From Branchinecta lynchi (taxonomy: Eukaryota > Arthropoda > Branchiopoda > Anostraca > Branchinectidae), in contig JAKZAP010000016.1 of assembly GCA_023053575.1 (NCBI GenBank), forward strand, positions 22,276,030 through 22,340,029: a DNA stretch of 64,000 bases, in the 5' to 3' direction. Below are positions 22,779 through 33,495 of the stretch, one piece after another. Under the pieces are notes generated by a model that saw nothing but the letters and a program-made list of their open reading frames with translations, searched no databases and was not told the DNA's origin. How positions within the stretch are numbered: the stretch's first letter is position 1; every line of letters begins with the position of its first letter. Both the position numbers and the translations under genes were made by a program.

Positions 22779-23440
22779 TAAGAAATGTAAAGTCTTCCAT
22801 CTTAGATCAATGTGACCGGACATGACTTGAGTATTATTGTAGACGAGTTTTGCTGAGGCCAATGGCATATCTTATGGATTGTGTTGTGACCATTTTGAAA
22901 TGATGAATTGACCGATAATGTATATATATTAAAGGCTTCCCATTCCAAAAGGATTCCAGACGAAGTATATGTCCGGGTAAAAAACGATTATCATAATACA
23001 ATCTCAGCGTCTTTTCTTCGCCTTGAATCAGTTACCTAATCAACTTCAAATAAAACTTTAATTCTAACCAGCTTTCCGGTTTTTGCCGGATTCTGGACGA
23101 ACTACTTTTCCTGCAAAAATGATTTTCACCATCGTGTTCAGCATGTCTTCTTACTTCATAATCGACTAACATATTAGCTGTTTAAAAATATTTTGCTTGC
23201 CCCTTAATTTGAACCCCCTCCCCACCCCTAAATGTAGGGCTACAGACACCATCTACGAACTTGAACTTACACATGACCCAAAAAATCCTCACACCAAGTT
23301 TCATCAAAATATCTCATTCCCTTCGAGAGTTATCGTGCTGACAGACGGACGGACGGACGGACAGACGGATAACTTTGGCGATGTCATACGTATCCCTCCA
23401 CTTACGTTTTGGGATTCCAAAAACTGAAACGCGTCGCGCC
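22779..23440 (-). repeat. Flank of family B plus a reverse family B piece
   Basis: 22779-22945 is the inverted counterpart of 10575-10735. From about 22960 a family B left half lies in reverse, ending with the DGRTDGQTD-encoding microsatellite (gacggacggacggacagacgg, 23345-23366) and 'cgttttgggattcc' at 23407. The short open frames are repeat-derived. Confidence 0.6.
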
Positions 23441-23805
23441 TTAACAACTTCTAGCTGGCTTGCCGGGTCCACTTTCGAATCACGGATTGGATTTAGTTTC
23501 CACGTACTTTCCAAAATTAGCCAAGCTCCAGAACAGCATCGGAAAGCGAAGCGAGTTTTAGCCGCAGTCGCAAGAACATATGGCAGATAAGCCACCGGGG
23601 TCCACCAGTCCCAGGAGAGTTCGCAAGCTATATCTCTGTAAGTTTTGTAGAACCAATAAGCCTATAAGTTTTCAAAGCAGAAACAGGTTCCCAGTCTCTT
23701 ACAACTACAGATGTAACAGGAACCTTATAAACTGGACAGAAAGCTTTCTAAACTTGCCTATTGTCAATTAAAACCCTACAGACACATGTTTTTTTTCTTT
23801 CTTCT

Positions 23806-24000
23806 ATTCAGGCACATTCTCGCCGTTCCCCGAGGACTCCTTCTGAGGAGTCCCTGCGTTTTTGTTTGTCCCAGGGACTCAATCCCCGAATTCTCGCGAG
23901 TCCCCACGGAGGGGAAATCCTCCGATTATCATCACCATCATAGAAAGGACTCCCATTTCAGATTCGGAGGGGAATCAATTTTTGCTGGTGAGAAGCTTCA
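23806..24000 (+). repeat. Family E repeat arm
   Basis: Contains 'cattctcgccgttccccgaggactcc', 'tttgtttgtcccagggactca', 'attatcatcaccatcat' and 'ggaggggaatcaatttttgctggtg'. The same words occur in the inverted-repeat element at 62669-63068, there on the opposite strand. Only one arm is present here; family A starts directly after it. Confidence 0.55.
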
Positions 24001-24004
24001 AGTT

Positions 24005-24995
24005 TTCGGTCGGTCTGTCGGTCCACGCTTCTCGAGTTAGGATTCTTCTAGGAGCGCTAGGACGATGAAACTTGGCAGGCATATAAGAGACTCGACCAAA
24101 CTAACTTTGAAATAATTCACTTGGCCGATCCGACCATCGTGGGGCGAGGAGGAGGTGGCGGAATCCGGATAATAGGGGCATGCATAAATTTCGAACGGGT
24201 GATCGGATCCTAATGCAGCTTGGTATCTGGAAAGACCTCGTGTCTCAGATGTCTCATTTCAAGTCCGGACCGGATCCGATGAATCTGGCGGGTAGTCGGA
24301 GGGGGGAACCGGAAATCGTGTGAAACTCTCAGAGTGGAGCGATAGGGATGAAACTTGGTGGGAAGAACAAGCTCAAGCTCTAGATACATCACTGACAGAA
24401 CTGGACCGGATTCGGACCCTGTGGGGGGGGAGTTGCGAGGGGGTTCCGGAATTCCGGTGATCAGTCGTCAATGTACTTCCAGGTGGGCTAGGACGATAAA
24501 ACTTGGCAGGCATATCTAGGACCCGACCCGATTAACCTGGAAACAGTCACTTGCCCGATCCGACCATCGGGGGGGGGGGGGAGACGGCGGAATCCGGAAA
24601 TTAGTGGCATGCTTAACTTTCGAACGGGTTTCCGGATCTTAATGAAACTTGATATCTTCAAAGACCTCATGTCTCAGATGTTCCATTTCAATTCAGGACC
24701 GGATCCGATGAACTTGGGGGAGGGGGGTGGAGTGGGGAACCGGAAATCTTGTGACACGCATAGAGTGGAGCGACCAGGATGAAACCTGGTGGGAAGTACT
24801 GTCACAAGCCCTAGGTGCATCAGTGACAGAATCGGAACGGATTCGGGAACCGCGGGAGGGGGGAGCTGTATGGGGGTGTCCGGAATTCCGGTGGTCGTGA
24901 GTTAAGGTACTTCCAGATGTGCTACGAAGATTTGCTGGAGCATTAAAAACTTGACATCATCGGTTAGACATCGTCACTCTCCGATCCGACCATCC
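24005..24995 (+). repeat. Family A repeat, two tandem modules
   Basis: Starts at a 'ggtcggtctgtcggtcc' microsatellite. Two successive modules of about 420-450 bp follow, each with 'gctaggacgat.aaacttggcaggcatat', 'cgatccgaccatcg' plus a G-run, 'gaacgggt..tcggatcttaatg', 'tcagatgt', 'gaccggatccgatgaa' plus a G-run, and 'ggaattccggtg'. G-runs always fall at the same points of the module. Confidence 0.7.
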
Positions 24996-25254
24996 TTTAA
25001 AGAACTCGCAAAGTGCAAAAAATACTTTTAAGCAAAATTTGCTTTTTCACGATCGCCATGAGAACATGATCATTTTCCCTCAAGGGTTTTGCTTGGAAAT
25101 TAATTTTAAGCACCCTTAAAGTGCGCATCTTAACCGAAAAGGGAAAACAAAAATTTGACCAGTACTTCCATCCTCTGACCCAGCCTTGCAAGTTTGGCGC
25201 ATCTTAACCGAATAGTGAAAAAACACTTTTGACCATCAATTGCATGATTTCCAT

Positions 25255-25370
25255 CATTTTCCAGCTTGAGCGGCTTGAGCCTGAAGAGGACCCTTGCCAA
25301 GAAGGGCCGAAATATAGCTCTAATAAAAATGTAGCTGACTTATCCGTTTTGCACCGTCAAATACACTTCC
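25255..25370 (-). repeat. Family D repeat
   Basis: 'gcggcttgagcctgaagagg', 'cccttgccaagaagggccga', 'tatagctctaataaaaatgt' and 'gctgacttatccgttttgca' are shared with 35370-35475, 54476-54560 (rearranged) and 60384-60595. Function and ends are unknown; a shorter related piece lies at about 14578-14625. Confidence 0.6.
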
Positions 25371-25980
25371 ATCTGACTCTTGCGAGTGCCATATGAGCTT
25401 CCAGCTCTTGTTTATGGCACTTGCAGCTCCATTCAAGTGCAATATAGCGATCAATTTTCGGTCTGTCGGTCTGTCTGTCAGGCCACTCATCTCGAGTTAG
25501 GGTACTTCCAGAAGTGCTAAGACGATAAAACTTGTCAGGCATATTAGGGACAATACCAAACTAACTTGGAAATAGTCATTTCCCCGATTCGACCACCGTG
25601 GGGGGAATGGAGTGAGGGAGAATCAGGAAGATTGACGCATTTTTAAATTTTGAACGGGGAATCGGATCTTAATGAAACTTGATATTTGGAACTCCTGTCT
25701 CAGATGTCACACTTCAAGTCCGGAATGGATCCGGTGACTTTGGGGGGAGCTGGAGGGGGGAACCGGGAATCGTGTGACATGTTCAGAGTGGATGGATCGG
25801 GATGACACTTGGTGAAAAGAACAAGCACAAGCCCCAGATACATAGTTAACAAGACCGGATCGGATCCGAGCACTATGGGGGGAGTTCGAGGGAGGGTTCT
25901 GGAATTCCGGTGGTCCTGAGTTAAGATGCTTACACGTGCGCTACAACGATACTTGGCAGGAATATCAGGGTCTGGACAAT
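25371..25980 (+). repeat. Family A repeat
   Basis: A clear edge (gagtgccatatgagcttcca, then 'ttatggcacttgcagctcc') is followed by 'ggtctgtcggtctgtctgtc', 'ggtacttccagaagtgctaa' and one full G-run-bearing module ending at 'ggaattccggtggtc'. This copy shows best that the 'agctcatatggcacttgca' block is a family boundary. Confidence 0.65.
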
Positions 25981-25986
25981 TTTTAA

Positions 25987-26439
25987 CTTCAAGTCTAACT
26001 GAAAAGCAAACTTATTTTTGTGTCATTTAACTGAACACGCTGAATTATTTGGATTCAGCAAAGAGATTTTTTTATCTTTCACTATTTGCTCCAGCTGTGT
26101 CGTTCAGAATAGCTACGGCCGTCCACACAACAAAAATTCTACTATGACGCGGGAAATTTTAATCTGAACACAAACGCGGCTTTTCATTGTGGCGTGAGGT
26201 TGGTGAAGATTGCTTAGTACCTGAACAAACAAAAATCATAAGTCTTTCTCGTTATGAATACAACAAAAATACAAGCGCATAGAGGTACCACAAATCACGC
26301 GGAAATTCCACGATTTTAAAATCGATTATTCGTGAACAACGAAGTACCCATTTTCAGCGGGTCTCCAGGTCAATTTAGGTGAATAAGTGATGGGTAACAA
26401 ATGATGTCCTATCACAGACGTTTTCGGTTAACCTTTAAG
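25987..26439. mobile_element. Family G MITE, copy 3
   Basis: 453 bp with degenerate ends CTTCAAGTCTAACTGAAAAG and TTTTCGGTTAACCTTTAAG. It contains 'aatagctacggccgtcc', 'aaaattctactatgac' and 'acaaacgcggcttttca'. It is inserted between two family A blocks. Confidence 0.65.
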
Positions 26440-27250
26440 AACAATCGTTTCTCCAATTTGACCATCGTGGGGGGAGTGGAGCGAGGGGAAATCCGGAATC
26501 TTGAGAAATGCTCAACTTTTGAACGGGTGGTCGAATCTTAATGAAACTTGATATTCGGAAAGTATTTACGTCTGAGGCGTCCCGTTTCAAGTGCGGACAG
26601 GATCCGATCAATTTGGGGGAGTCTGGGGGGGGGAGGGAATGGAAATTTTTTGACAAGCTTCGAGTGTAGCGATTGGGATGACACTTGGTGGGAAGAACAA
26701 ACGTAAGCCCTAGACACACTAGTAAAAAACTGGAGCAGATTCGGGCACTCTGGGGGGAGTTGGATGGTGGGCCGGAATTCCGGTGATCGCGATTTAAGGT
26801 ACTTCCAGATGTGCTAGGACGACGAAACTTGGCCTGAACATTAGAGGTTGGTTTAGAAATTTTCACTTTCCAGATCCGACCATCCCTTAAAGTATTCTCT
26901 TCACCGCAAAGTACAAAAAATACTTTTAAGCAAAATTTACATTTTCATGATCCCACTGACCCCATGATCATTTTTGCCTCAAGGGTTTGCCCAAGTGCAA
27001 AAGAAAAATACTTTTTAGCCACACATTCTCGTGATTTCCAAGGGTCCATCGTTATTCTTATCTCAGGGGTTTTGCTTACAAGATCACAACAAACCCACGA
27101 ATTGGCAAATTCCTACTTTCATCCTTTAACCAAACCTTGCAAGTGCCAGATGAGCTTCCAGATCTTGTTTCATTTTGTAAGGCTGATGGCCAAATTGTCC
27201 GTCACGTGTTTCGTGCTCCTTTCTTTGACTGGCTTTCCTACTACTTAACC
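26440..27250. repeat. Family A repeat and degenerate flank
   Basis: Begins 'ctccaatttgaccatcg' plus a G-run, with one module to 'ggaattccggtgatcgcg' (26785) and 'gctaggacgacgaaacttgg'. After about 26880 come short duplicated words ('agtacaaaaaatacttttaagcaaaatt', also at 25015 and 55425) and the family A edge 'gcaagtgccagatgagcttcca' at 27139. Confidence 0.55.
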
Positions 27251-27331
27251 ACGGCGCGCGTAGTTTTCAAATATTTTGCGTCGGGCCGCCACTTACTTCG
27301 GAGAGCGTGAGTCTGGATACAGTCGACGAGT

Positions 27332-27629
27332 CCCGATGAAAAATTTATCTCACAATAGTAGTATGAAGTTGTTCGAAAAAGTAGCATGGAGTACTAACTG
27401 ATGCTACTACATTATTTTACTTCAAGGCTGTCGTGTTCCTGCATTCTACTGCTATTAGCAAGACTGGATGCTCCTAGAGCAAGACTGGACGCTACTGGAT
27501 ACTACTACTTAAGATTGGCCCAGTCTGAGGAACACTAAATGATAGCACTCTTTACTATTACATATCACTAGATACAACTTTTTCGTACAACTATTATAAA
27601 ACTACGCAGCCTATACATTTTTCATCGGG
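27332..27629. mobile_element. Family C MITE, copy 2 (best ends)
   Basis: Begins CCCGATGAAAAATTTA and ends ATTTTTCATCGGG, 298 bp. The interior is partly self-complementary, with 'gtagtatgaagttgttcg..aaagtagcatg' against 'caactttttcgtacaact'. It sits 293 bp upstream of the second CUB exon. Confidence 0.7.
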
Positions 27630-27921
27630 GTGTCAACAAGAAAATTTCATATTTCACGGGCAAGTATTGGTATTTAAGAGTAACGGTATCCCTAAGCCAT
27701 TATTTCCTACCAAGATCATTTCTAGTAACAGTTGTACTTAAGATGGTCAGACGTTTAATTTCAGTAAGTCCACTACAAAACTTATTGCCACCGAGCAATC
27801 TATTTCCACGAGTCAAAGATCCTTTCTTTCTTGTTCAGTACGAATTATTTGAGAGTCTCTACCTCCTACCATCGTCTACGGTATTTCTATTCTTCATAAA
27901 AGGGCCCTATTGGCTTTCCAG

Positions 27922-28066
27922 GTTGAATTATCGTGCAGACACACGCTGGAAAACATAAAAGTAACGCCAACCCGAACGAACTACTTGACGATAAAATACG
28001 TCACTGACGCCTGGGGCAACGAGGCGAATGGATTCCAGTTGGTCATAACAGCTTTCAAGGATAAGA
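27922..28066 (+). CDS. CUB-LDLa membrane protein, exon 3 (CUB, second part)
   Basis: Acceptor GGCTTTCCAG/GTT, donor GATAAGA/GTAAGT; phase 0 in, phase 1 out; 145 bp. The 48 residues begin VELSCRHT, giving the fourth CUB cysteine, and continue TRTNYLTIKYVTDAW and NGFQLVITAF, the closing strands of a CUB domain ('l.i.f.sd......GF.l.y'). The phase-0 start joins exactly to the phase-0 end of the exon at 14878-15101, across a 12.8-kb intron. The phase-1 end with the next exon creates a Ser codon just before the LDLa domain. Confidence 0.85.
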
Positions 28067-28796
28067 GTAAGTACTGACTGTTCCGCTTTATTTCGGAAGG
28101 ATTGCAGACGGCATGAGAGAAATTGTGCTGCAGGCAGTCAGTAAATAAAAGGAAAATGGTGTGGGTTTGCACGAAAAGCGGGATTTGTTTGTATTGGACA
28201 AACAGGGAGACGAGTACAGCGCTGGGAGTTTTTCGCCCAAAGGTCATTCGTCGGGTGGTGAGAAGTATTATTTTCTTATACGAAAGTCTGGAGAAAAGAG
28301 TTCGATTACCAAGAGTAAAAAGATACAAGAGCACACCCAAGAAAAGCAGGCATATTTACTATAAAGAAATGCTCAGTACTTCCTTAGGATGGACAGCGTG
28401 GTGACAAACCAGTCAACGCCTTGACATTTATGAGCGAACCCAATTACTGGATCAGTTTCTTAGGGGTCGATAAAATTATCGACCGAATGGAAAATTTGGA
28501 AGGAATCCTTTAAAGACCAACTTGTAAATGAATCACACTAGACGTTTGTAGCAGTTATAAAAAACATGAGTAAAAAATATGCGTTATGTATTGGCCCTGG
28601 TTGTGGTTGATAATTTTGCCCAAATCCGGAGAAAACCCAAATCTGGCGAAAGAACCGAAAACAATCTAAACTGAGTCGACTGAATGTTAGTAGACATCCT
28701 GGTTTTAAAAAATTCCCCATTTATTATATGACCGAAAATATGATCGGCGGCAACTGTAGCCTATAGTTATTTTGTAAGGCCACATACCCCTGGTTC
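28067..28796. other. Intronic sequence, no supported feature
   Basis: Intron 3, left part. Open frames at 28123-28404 and 27981-28340 have no motif. A minus-strand frame at 28538-28720 ends in NYQPQPGPIH, reminiscent of the 'NPGP' word at the start of some LINE ORFs, but it is too short to claim. Confidence 0.35.
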
Positions 28797-29017
28797 ATTT
28801 TGTAGTGTGTGTCGTTGCCAAATATTTCAAGGATAGAGTTACAAGCATACAGAGGTACAACAAATATTAAAGTAAAAGTTCATTCGCTGAAAATCGAATA
28901 TATTGTATCACGGACCCGGACCAACACAGTAACACATTTTCTTCGGATTTTCAAGCGTATTTAAGTGAAGGGGTTATTAGACTGTCGTATATCAGCCCTA
29001 ATCGGTTAAACTTTAAG
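28797..29017. mobile_element. Family G MITE, copy 4 (right half)
   Basis: Retains the right arm: 'gtgtgtcgttgccaaatatt', 'gcatacagaggtacaac', 'acattttcttcggattttcaag' and the end ATCGGTTAAACTTTAAG. The left end is lost. Confidence 0.55.
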
Positions 29018-29189
29018 TATAAACTGTCTAAAGATAAATCTAGAACTGAAAAACATGTCACTATGATGAATCACTGGTTATTGCTGATGGAAGGAATTTG
29101 AAAAACAAGGCGCGGCGGAACAAGGAGTGGAGTAATAGGCAATAAGCAGAAGGATAATACTCGGTAGTTAACAACCTGAAGAAGGCGAT

Positions 29190-30110
29190 TGATTGTGCAG
29201 TTGTGTCTCATTGAGTTTGATGGGAGTAAAGCAGGGTAGCACACTGTCGCCTATGTTATTTTCCATATTTATTAATGATATCGTTGATTTTTATGAAAAG
29301 AAGTGGGCGCCTGTGGTGAAACTTGGCGAGAGAGCTCTTTCACTGCTTCTGTTCGCTGATGACTTAGCCCTCATAGCAAAATCGGCACAAGAACTACAGA
29401 CCCTACTAAACCTAGCAGAGGAATACATGGAGAGCAAAAAGCTAGAAGTCAACACAGAAAAAACGGAGGTACTTGTGTTGAAGAAAAATAGTCGCAAGAA
29501 ACAGGAGAGTGTATTTTTCTACAAGGGAACAAAACTTAGAACGGTTAAAGAAACTAAATATCTTGGTTTCCTTGTTTCAGGAAACGGGAGCTGGAAAAAC
29601 CATATTTCTAAATTAGCATCCCGAGGAAAGGCCGCAATGTAAATACCAGTGAATTTCTAGGTACATTAAAATCAAGAATTGAAGACCAACAGATTCAGTT
29701 GTGGTGGAATGATCTTCACAAGTCATCTAGTCTGAAACTGTATCAGGAAATTAAAGAGTGTTTTGGTACTGAGTTCTATTTAAAGTTGAAAATCCCAGTA
29801 AAATTTATTCGTTTGTGGATCCAGGCAAGAGCAAACTGTCTACCAGTACTTGGAAAAAGTTTTTGGAAAAGGAAAAGTGGTGGTCCGGAAGCGTAGTATC
29901 CTTGTCCTTTTTGTTATTCGAGTGATGAGGGGCTGGGCCATGTTCTCTTGAGGTGTAAGGAGCTTTCTAATATAAGGGGTACTCTTTTTCAGAATGGGGG
30001 GGGATGAGCTACTTCTAGGTATCCTTAAGTCTACAAATGCTAGGTCTATAGTGTGTTTTGGCAATATGGTAGAAAAAGTTATTAGTTTAGCAGAAAGTCG
30101 GTAGGATATT
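29190..30110 (+). pseudogene. LINE reverse transcriptase remnant
   Basis: The frame at 29193-29642 reads the RT palm: GVKQGSTLSPMLFSIFIND (the 'G.rQGs.LSP.LF' block), LLLFADDLALIAKS (catalytic FADD), VNTEKTEVLVL and KYLGFLVS, then a stop. A second frame (29650-29896) gives the C-terminal region LWWNDLHKSSSLKLYQEIK, and after another frame change comes a knuckle CPFCYSSDEGLGHVLLRC (C-x2-C-x8-H-x4-C). About 1 kb normally between thumb and knuckle has been deleted or scrambled. The endonuclease is absent. It lies in intron 3 of the CUB-LDLa gene in the same orientation. Confidence 0.75.
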
Positions 30111-30404
30111 AAGTTAAGAATGTGAGGTTGTTTGTTAGTTGAGATTGTTGTTTGTTTTGTTTTTCTGTATATGGCTTAATCGCTCTCAAATACAGATATA
30201 GCAGAAAGAATATATATATTATGCTACTTTGTTCAAAAAAAAAATCTTGCTTGTACTACGAAACGAAAGAGTAGAATTGCGATTTCAAGTCCAAACAGCG
30301 TACACTGTAAATAGTTTCTCCGAATAATGATGCAGTATTTGCTACTGGGATTAATCTTATCTCTATTGGGATAATATTAATCCGAATTACTTATTTATTC
30401 TTAG

Positions 30405-30533
30405 GTGACCATGCTTGCAAAGAAAACGATTTCAAATGTGCCCACCGTGAACTCTGCATCTCCAAAGACCTACTCTGTGATGGAGTTGACCATTGCGGAG
30501 ACTCTTCAGACGAATATTCATCATACTGCACTG
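30405..30533 (+). CDS. CUB-LDLa membrane protein, exon 4 (LDL-receptor class A domain)
   Basis: Acceptor TTATTCTTAG/GT, donor CACTG/GTAAGTA; phases 1 and 1, so the exon is a symmetric module of 129 bp. Its 43 residues form one complete LDLa repeat with six cysteines, in the order HAC, KC, LC, LLC, HC and YC, and the calcium site CDGVDHCGDSSDE. LDLa repeats fold around calcium and bind protein ligands or co-receptors. This exon is too short to appear as an ordinary open frame. It joins in phase to the CUB exon before it and the transmembrane exon after it. Confidence 0.92.
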
Positions 30534-31379
30534 GTAAGTACGCCTAATATTCTGAAATGCGATACCGATCTAGTTCTATAGTCTTCGAAGATAATCTCAC
30601 TTAGACCGGTGCCGACGGGCACATGTTTCAAAACGGGGCACAAAGGTTTCGATGGGATCTTAAAGGGTAATCGGACTTTTCATATAGCCTAACGATTCTG
30701 AAAGACTTTTCAGTCTTCACTAGCTAATTATTTATCACTGACCGACCACTGAACCAGATCCGTTGGGTAATTCCTTTGTCTTTAATTTAGCCAGATCACG
30801 ACGGAAATAACAGTCCTAGAAGAAAATTCGGAAGATACTCTGTTCCAGCGGGTTCTTAATATATATATATGTAAGACGTATACATACATACGTCAACTTC
30901 AATAATTTTTTCGAAGAATCCGATCTTTCAGGTTTATATGATATGATATTTCTTACTCTAAAAGCCGAGAGGCCAAGCAATACAAAGAAAAATACATAAA
31001 ATAATCTGAACGATCACTTAAAACTACTCAAAATTTTCTCTGTGAATCATAGACAACTACTCACCTTCCTTATAGTGATACAACATTCACCCTTCAACAT
31101 TTAAATGTGTATTTGTTTATTTAACATTTAATTGCTCCATCCATTCCTGATCACACTCATTTACTCCAAATACTTATCTCCTTAAACTGTTCAGTTCCCT
31201 ACATTAATACACAATACGTCGAACACACTCATCCATTTCTCCATACATCGGGCGAAAGTAAGGACCAATTACCAATTATATGAGAACGCGATCATACCGT
31301 TTACCTGGAAATATTAAAAACCAGTTTAGCTTAATCTCCGTATTATACTGACAGCTGGACAAATACACTTTCTAGAACT
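30534..31379. other. Intronic sequence with a terminal family B trace
   Basis: Intron 4, left part. A short 'caaaggtttcgatgggatct' at 30641-30660 is the end of family B. A TA-rich palindromic stretch (atatatatatgtaagacgtatacatacatacgt) surrounds 30860-30890. Nothing else is recognised. Confidence 0.35.
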
Positions 31380-31560
31380 ACCCCCCCCCCTCAAATTCCG
31401 CTGACCTAATAAGTTCACAACAAGTTTTAACAAAATATGTCAACAGCTTCGAGAGTTATCGCGCTAACAGCTAGTCCGACAGACAGACGGACGGACATAC
31501 TTTACGAAGTCATAAGTATCACATCCCTAACATTTTGGGATACGAAAAATGCATATGGGT
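31380..31560 (-). repeat. Family B fragment
   Basis: A C-run, 'cacaacaagttttaacaaaat', 'tcgagagttatcgcgctaaca', 'cagacagacggacggaca' and 'aacattttgggat' are the left half of family B in reverse order. Heavily diverged. Confidence 0.5.
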
Positions 31561-31621
31561 TCTTTAGAATTTTCATGGCTGAATGCCTCGATGGCGTAGG
31601 GACAATGCCCCACGAACAATC

Positions 31622-31774
31622 CGTTTCATAGCATATTTCATTCATTCATTCATTTATTTATTTCCCTCAAAGAATATATAATGAGGAGTACTAAAATAAA
31701 TTTAAAAAACACTGATACAAATAACTTTCATAACAATAAATAACAATTGACGTACATTAAACAAAGCACTGTAC
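31622..31774 (-). repeat. 3' UTR/tail of a reversed LINE copy
   Basis: A (TTCA)n/(TTTA)n stretch at 31639-31665 followed by AT-rich sequence directly downstream (minus-strand sense) of the RT fragment at 31775-32529. It is the expected short-period tail of that copy. Confidence 0.45.
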
Positions 31775-32529
31775 TTACTTAACTATTGGCTTTTTAGCGA
31801 AAAACGGAAACAGATTCTTCAGAATCAGAATATTATTAGCTTTAGCTACAAAATTATCAAATTTCTGCTGAATTGCCAGGGCAGGATCTTTAACTGAAAG
31901 TGAATTAATTAGAGGTGTATTTCTAGCAAATAAAGGGTATCCAAGCAAAAATTTACAGTATTTAAAATAGCACACACGGACACTAGCAATCATACCACGA
32001 TTAAAACCATTCACCACCACCGCTGGAAAAATGACTATTGGTAAAACAGTTGACTGGTATATACGGGCAAGAATATCACGTCTAAGCTTACCCCTCAGAT
32101 GGATTAAAGCTCCAAACGTCTTACGGATTTTTAGTTCAATATTTCTTACTACAGTTGATTGAAAATTACGTTTCACTGAACAATAGGGGATTCCAAGGTA
32201 AGTCACAACATCAAGGGGTTGGAAAAGGTTCCCACCACCACAGTTTAAGGACGAAATACCATGCGGATCATTAATAACAAAATATTGGCACTTAGAAGGA
32301 CTAACGCAAAGGCCTTTTTTCCTCAGTTCCGCCACCAAATGTTAAAATTTAAAATTAGCTGATCTTTACAACGAGCCATAAGAATAATATCATCAGCGTA
32401 AGCTATATATGTACAATCAACAGCCAGGTGTATTAGAGAGTTGTCAGACGGAAGTGTCGAAATTAGAACAACGGATAGTTGTGCCGGACAAATTTCCGGC
32501 AAATACGTGAGATGGCAAATACTTACCAT
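31775..32529 (-). pseudogene. LINE reverse transcriptase fragment (YADD)
   Basis: Two minus-strand frames read in order. 32529-32323 holds the catalytic palm IAYADDIILMARCKDQL; after a frameshift 32338-31775 continues with KKGLCVSPSKCQYFVIND, VVTYLGIPYC, LRGKLRRDILARIYQSTVLP and LLGYPLF, the thumb and connection words of LINE RTs. The frameshift and a stop just upstream of 32529 make it non-functional. A 355-bp hAT-type MITE lies immediately beyond (32546). It is inside intron 4 of the CUB-LDLa gene, in opposite orientation. Confidence 0.75.
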
Positions 32530-32537
32530 GCTATGTT

Positions 32538-32908
32538 AGTCCCAGCAGAGGCGTCACGACTGGGGGGTGGGAGGGGGGACGCCCCCCCCAAAGCCGTCGG
32601 TCAGTCGGTAAAAAACCGAGTCGGCGCGAAGCGCTGCGATTTTTCTTCAAAACAGTTGATTTTTTTTAAAGAAAACAGTCGTTTTTTCTTAAAATTGCTC
32701 GAATTTTCGTTCTTCAAAACACTTGATTTTTGTTTATGAAAACAGTCAGTTTTTCTGAAAATCAGTCGTTTTTTTTTAAAAATGTCATTTTTATTGTTGA
32801 AAACAGTCGTTTTTTCTGCAGAAAAAGTCGGTAAAAATTACCAGCCAGTCGGTATATGCCTCGTCCCCCCAAAAAGTTTGTTTAGCTAGTAACGCCTCCG
32901 AGTCCCAG
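32538..32908. mobile_element. hAT-type MITE with perfect 8-bp target duplication
   Basis: The element itself is 32546-32900. It starts CAGAGGCGTCACGA and ends TAACGCCTCCG (inverted match over the CNGAGGCGT core) and is bracketed by the identical 8-mer AGTCCCAG at 32538-32545 and 32901-32908. An 8-bp duplication and a CAGNGGCG-type end are hallmarks of hAT elements. The interior has six or so repeats of 'aaaacagtcgttttttct' and the block 'tcggcgcgaagcgctgcga'. It has no ORF. Confidence 0.85.
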
Positions 32909-33495
32909 ACACAATTTTACACTCATTCAAAATATTAGTTGGGATGGCTGACATGAAATCGAACTACAACTGCACTAATTTTCAAACAGTAGAACTAGTG
33001 TCTGCGTCGACACGAGATGCTCGTGCTTGGCCAGTCGTGGCCTTCTGTGAAACAATGAACGTGAGGTGAACCTGGGACTTGAACTGAAACGCAGCAAGTA
33101 CATACACCCGTGGCGGGAAATTGGATGATAACCCCAATCCCTTCACTCTCCATTGAACCTTTGAATCTTTTCCTCCATTCCGGTTGACTAATTTCAGTCA
33201 CCAAACCATTATTTTCACATAATTTGTTTTCTATCCGGGGTTACCCAAGTCGTCATATTGTCGTTCATTTTCTGAGCAAAATGTTTCGACAATGGCCAAC
33301 TTTTGGCAGCCGCGATTGTTTTGTTTCTTAATACATTTGATATTAACCCTTAGCTTGTTGTCAGATGCACTCCGTTGCTAAATTTCGTGTTTTTTTCACC
33401 ATCGCAATGTATGTTTCGCGGTACTAGCCGGATATCCCAAAAGGGAGTAGTTTTGGATAGTCCGCGAAAACAAATCCTGTTTTTTTTTATTCCAG

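Noticed and set aside
23197..23427. Frame encoding VLTDGRTDGQTDNFGDVI
   Set aside because: It is the family B microsatellite and flank; the same words appear in degenerate form at 31.4 and 49.0 kb with stops.
28538..28720. NYQPQPGPIH as a 2A-like ribosome-skipping motif
   Set aside because: It lacks the required D-x-E-x-NPGP consensus and any following ORF.
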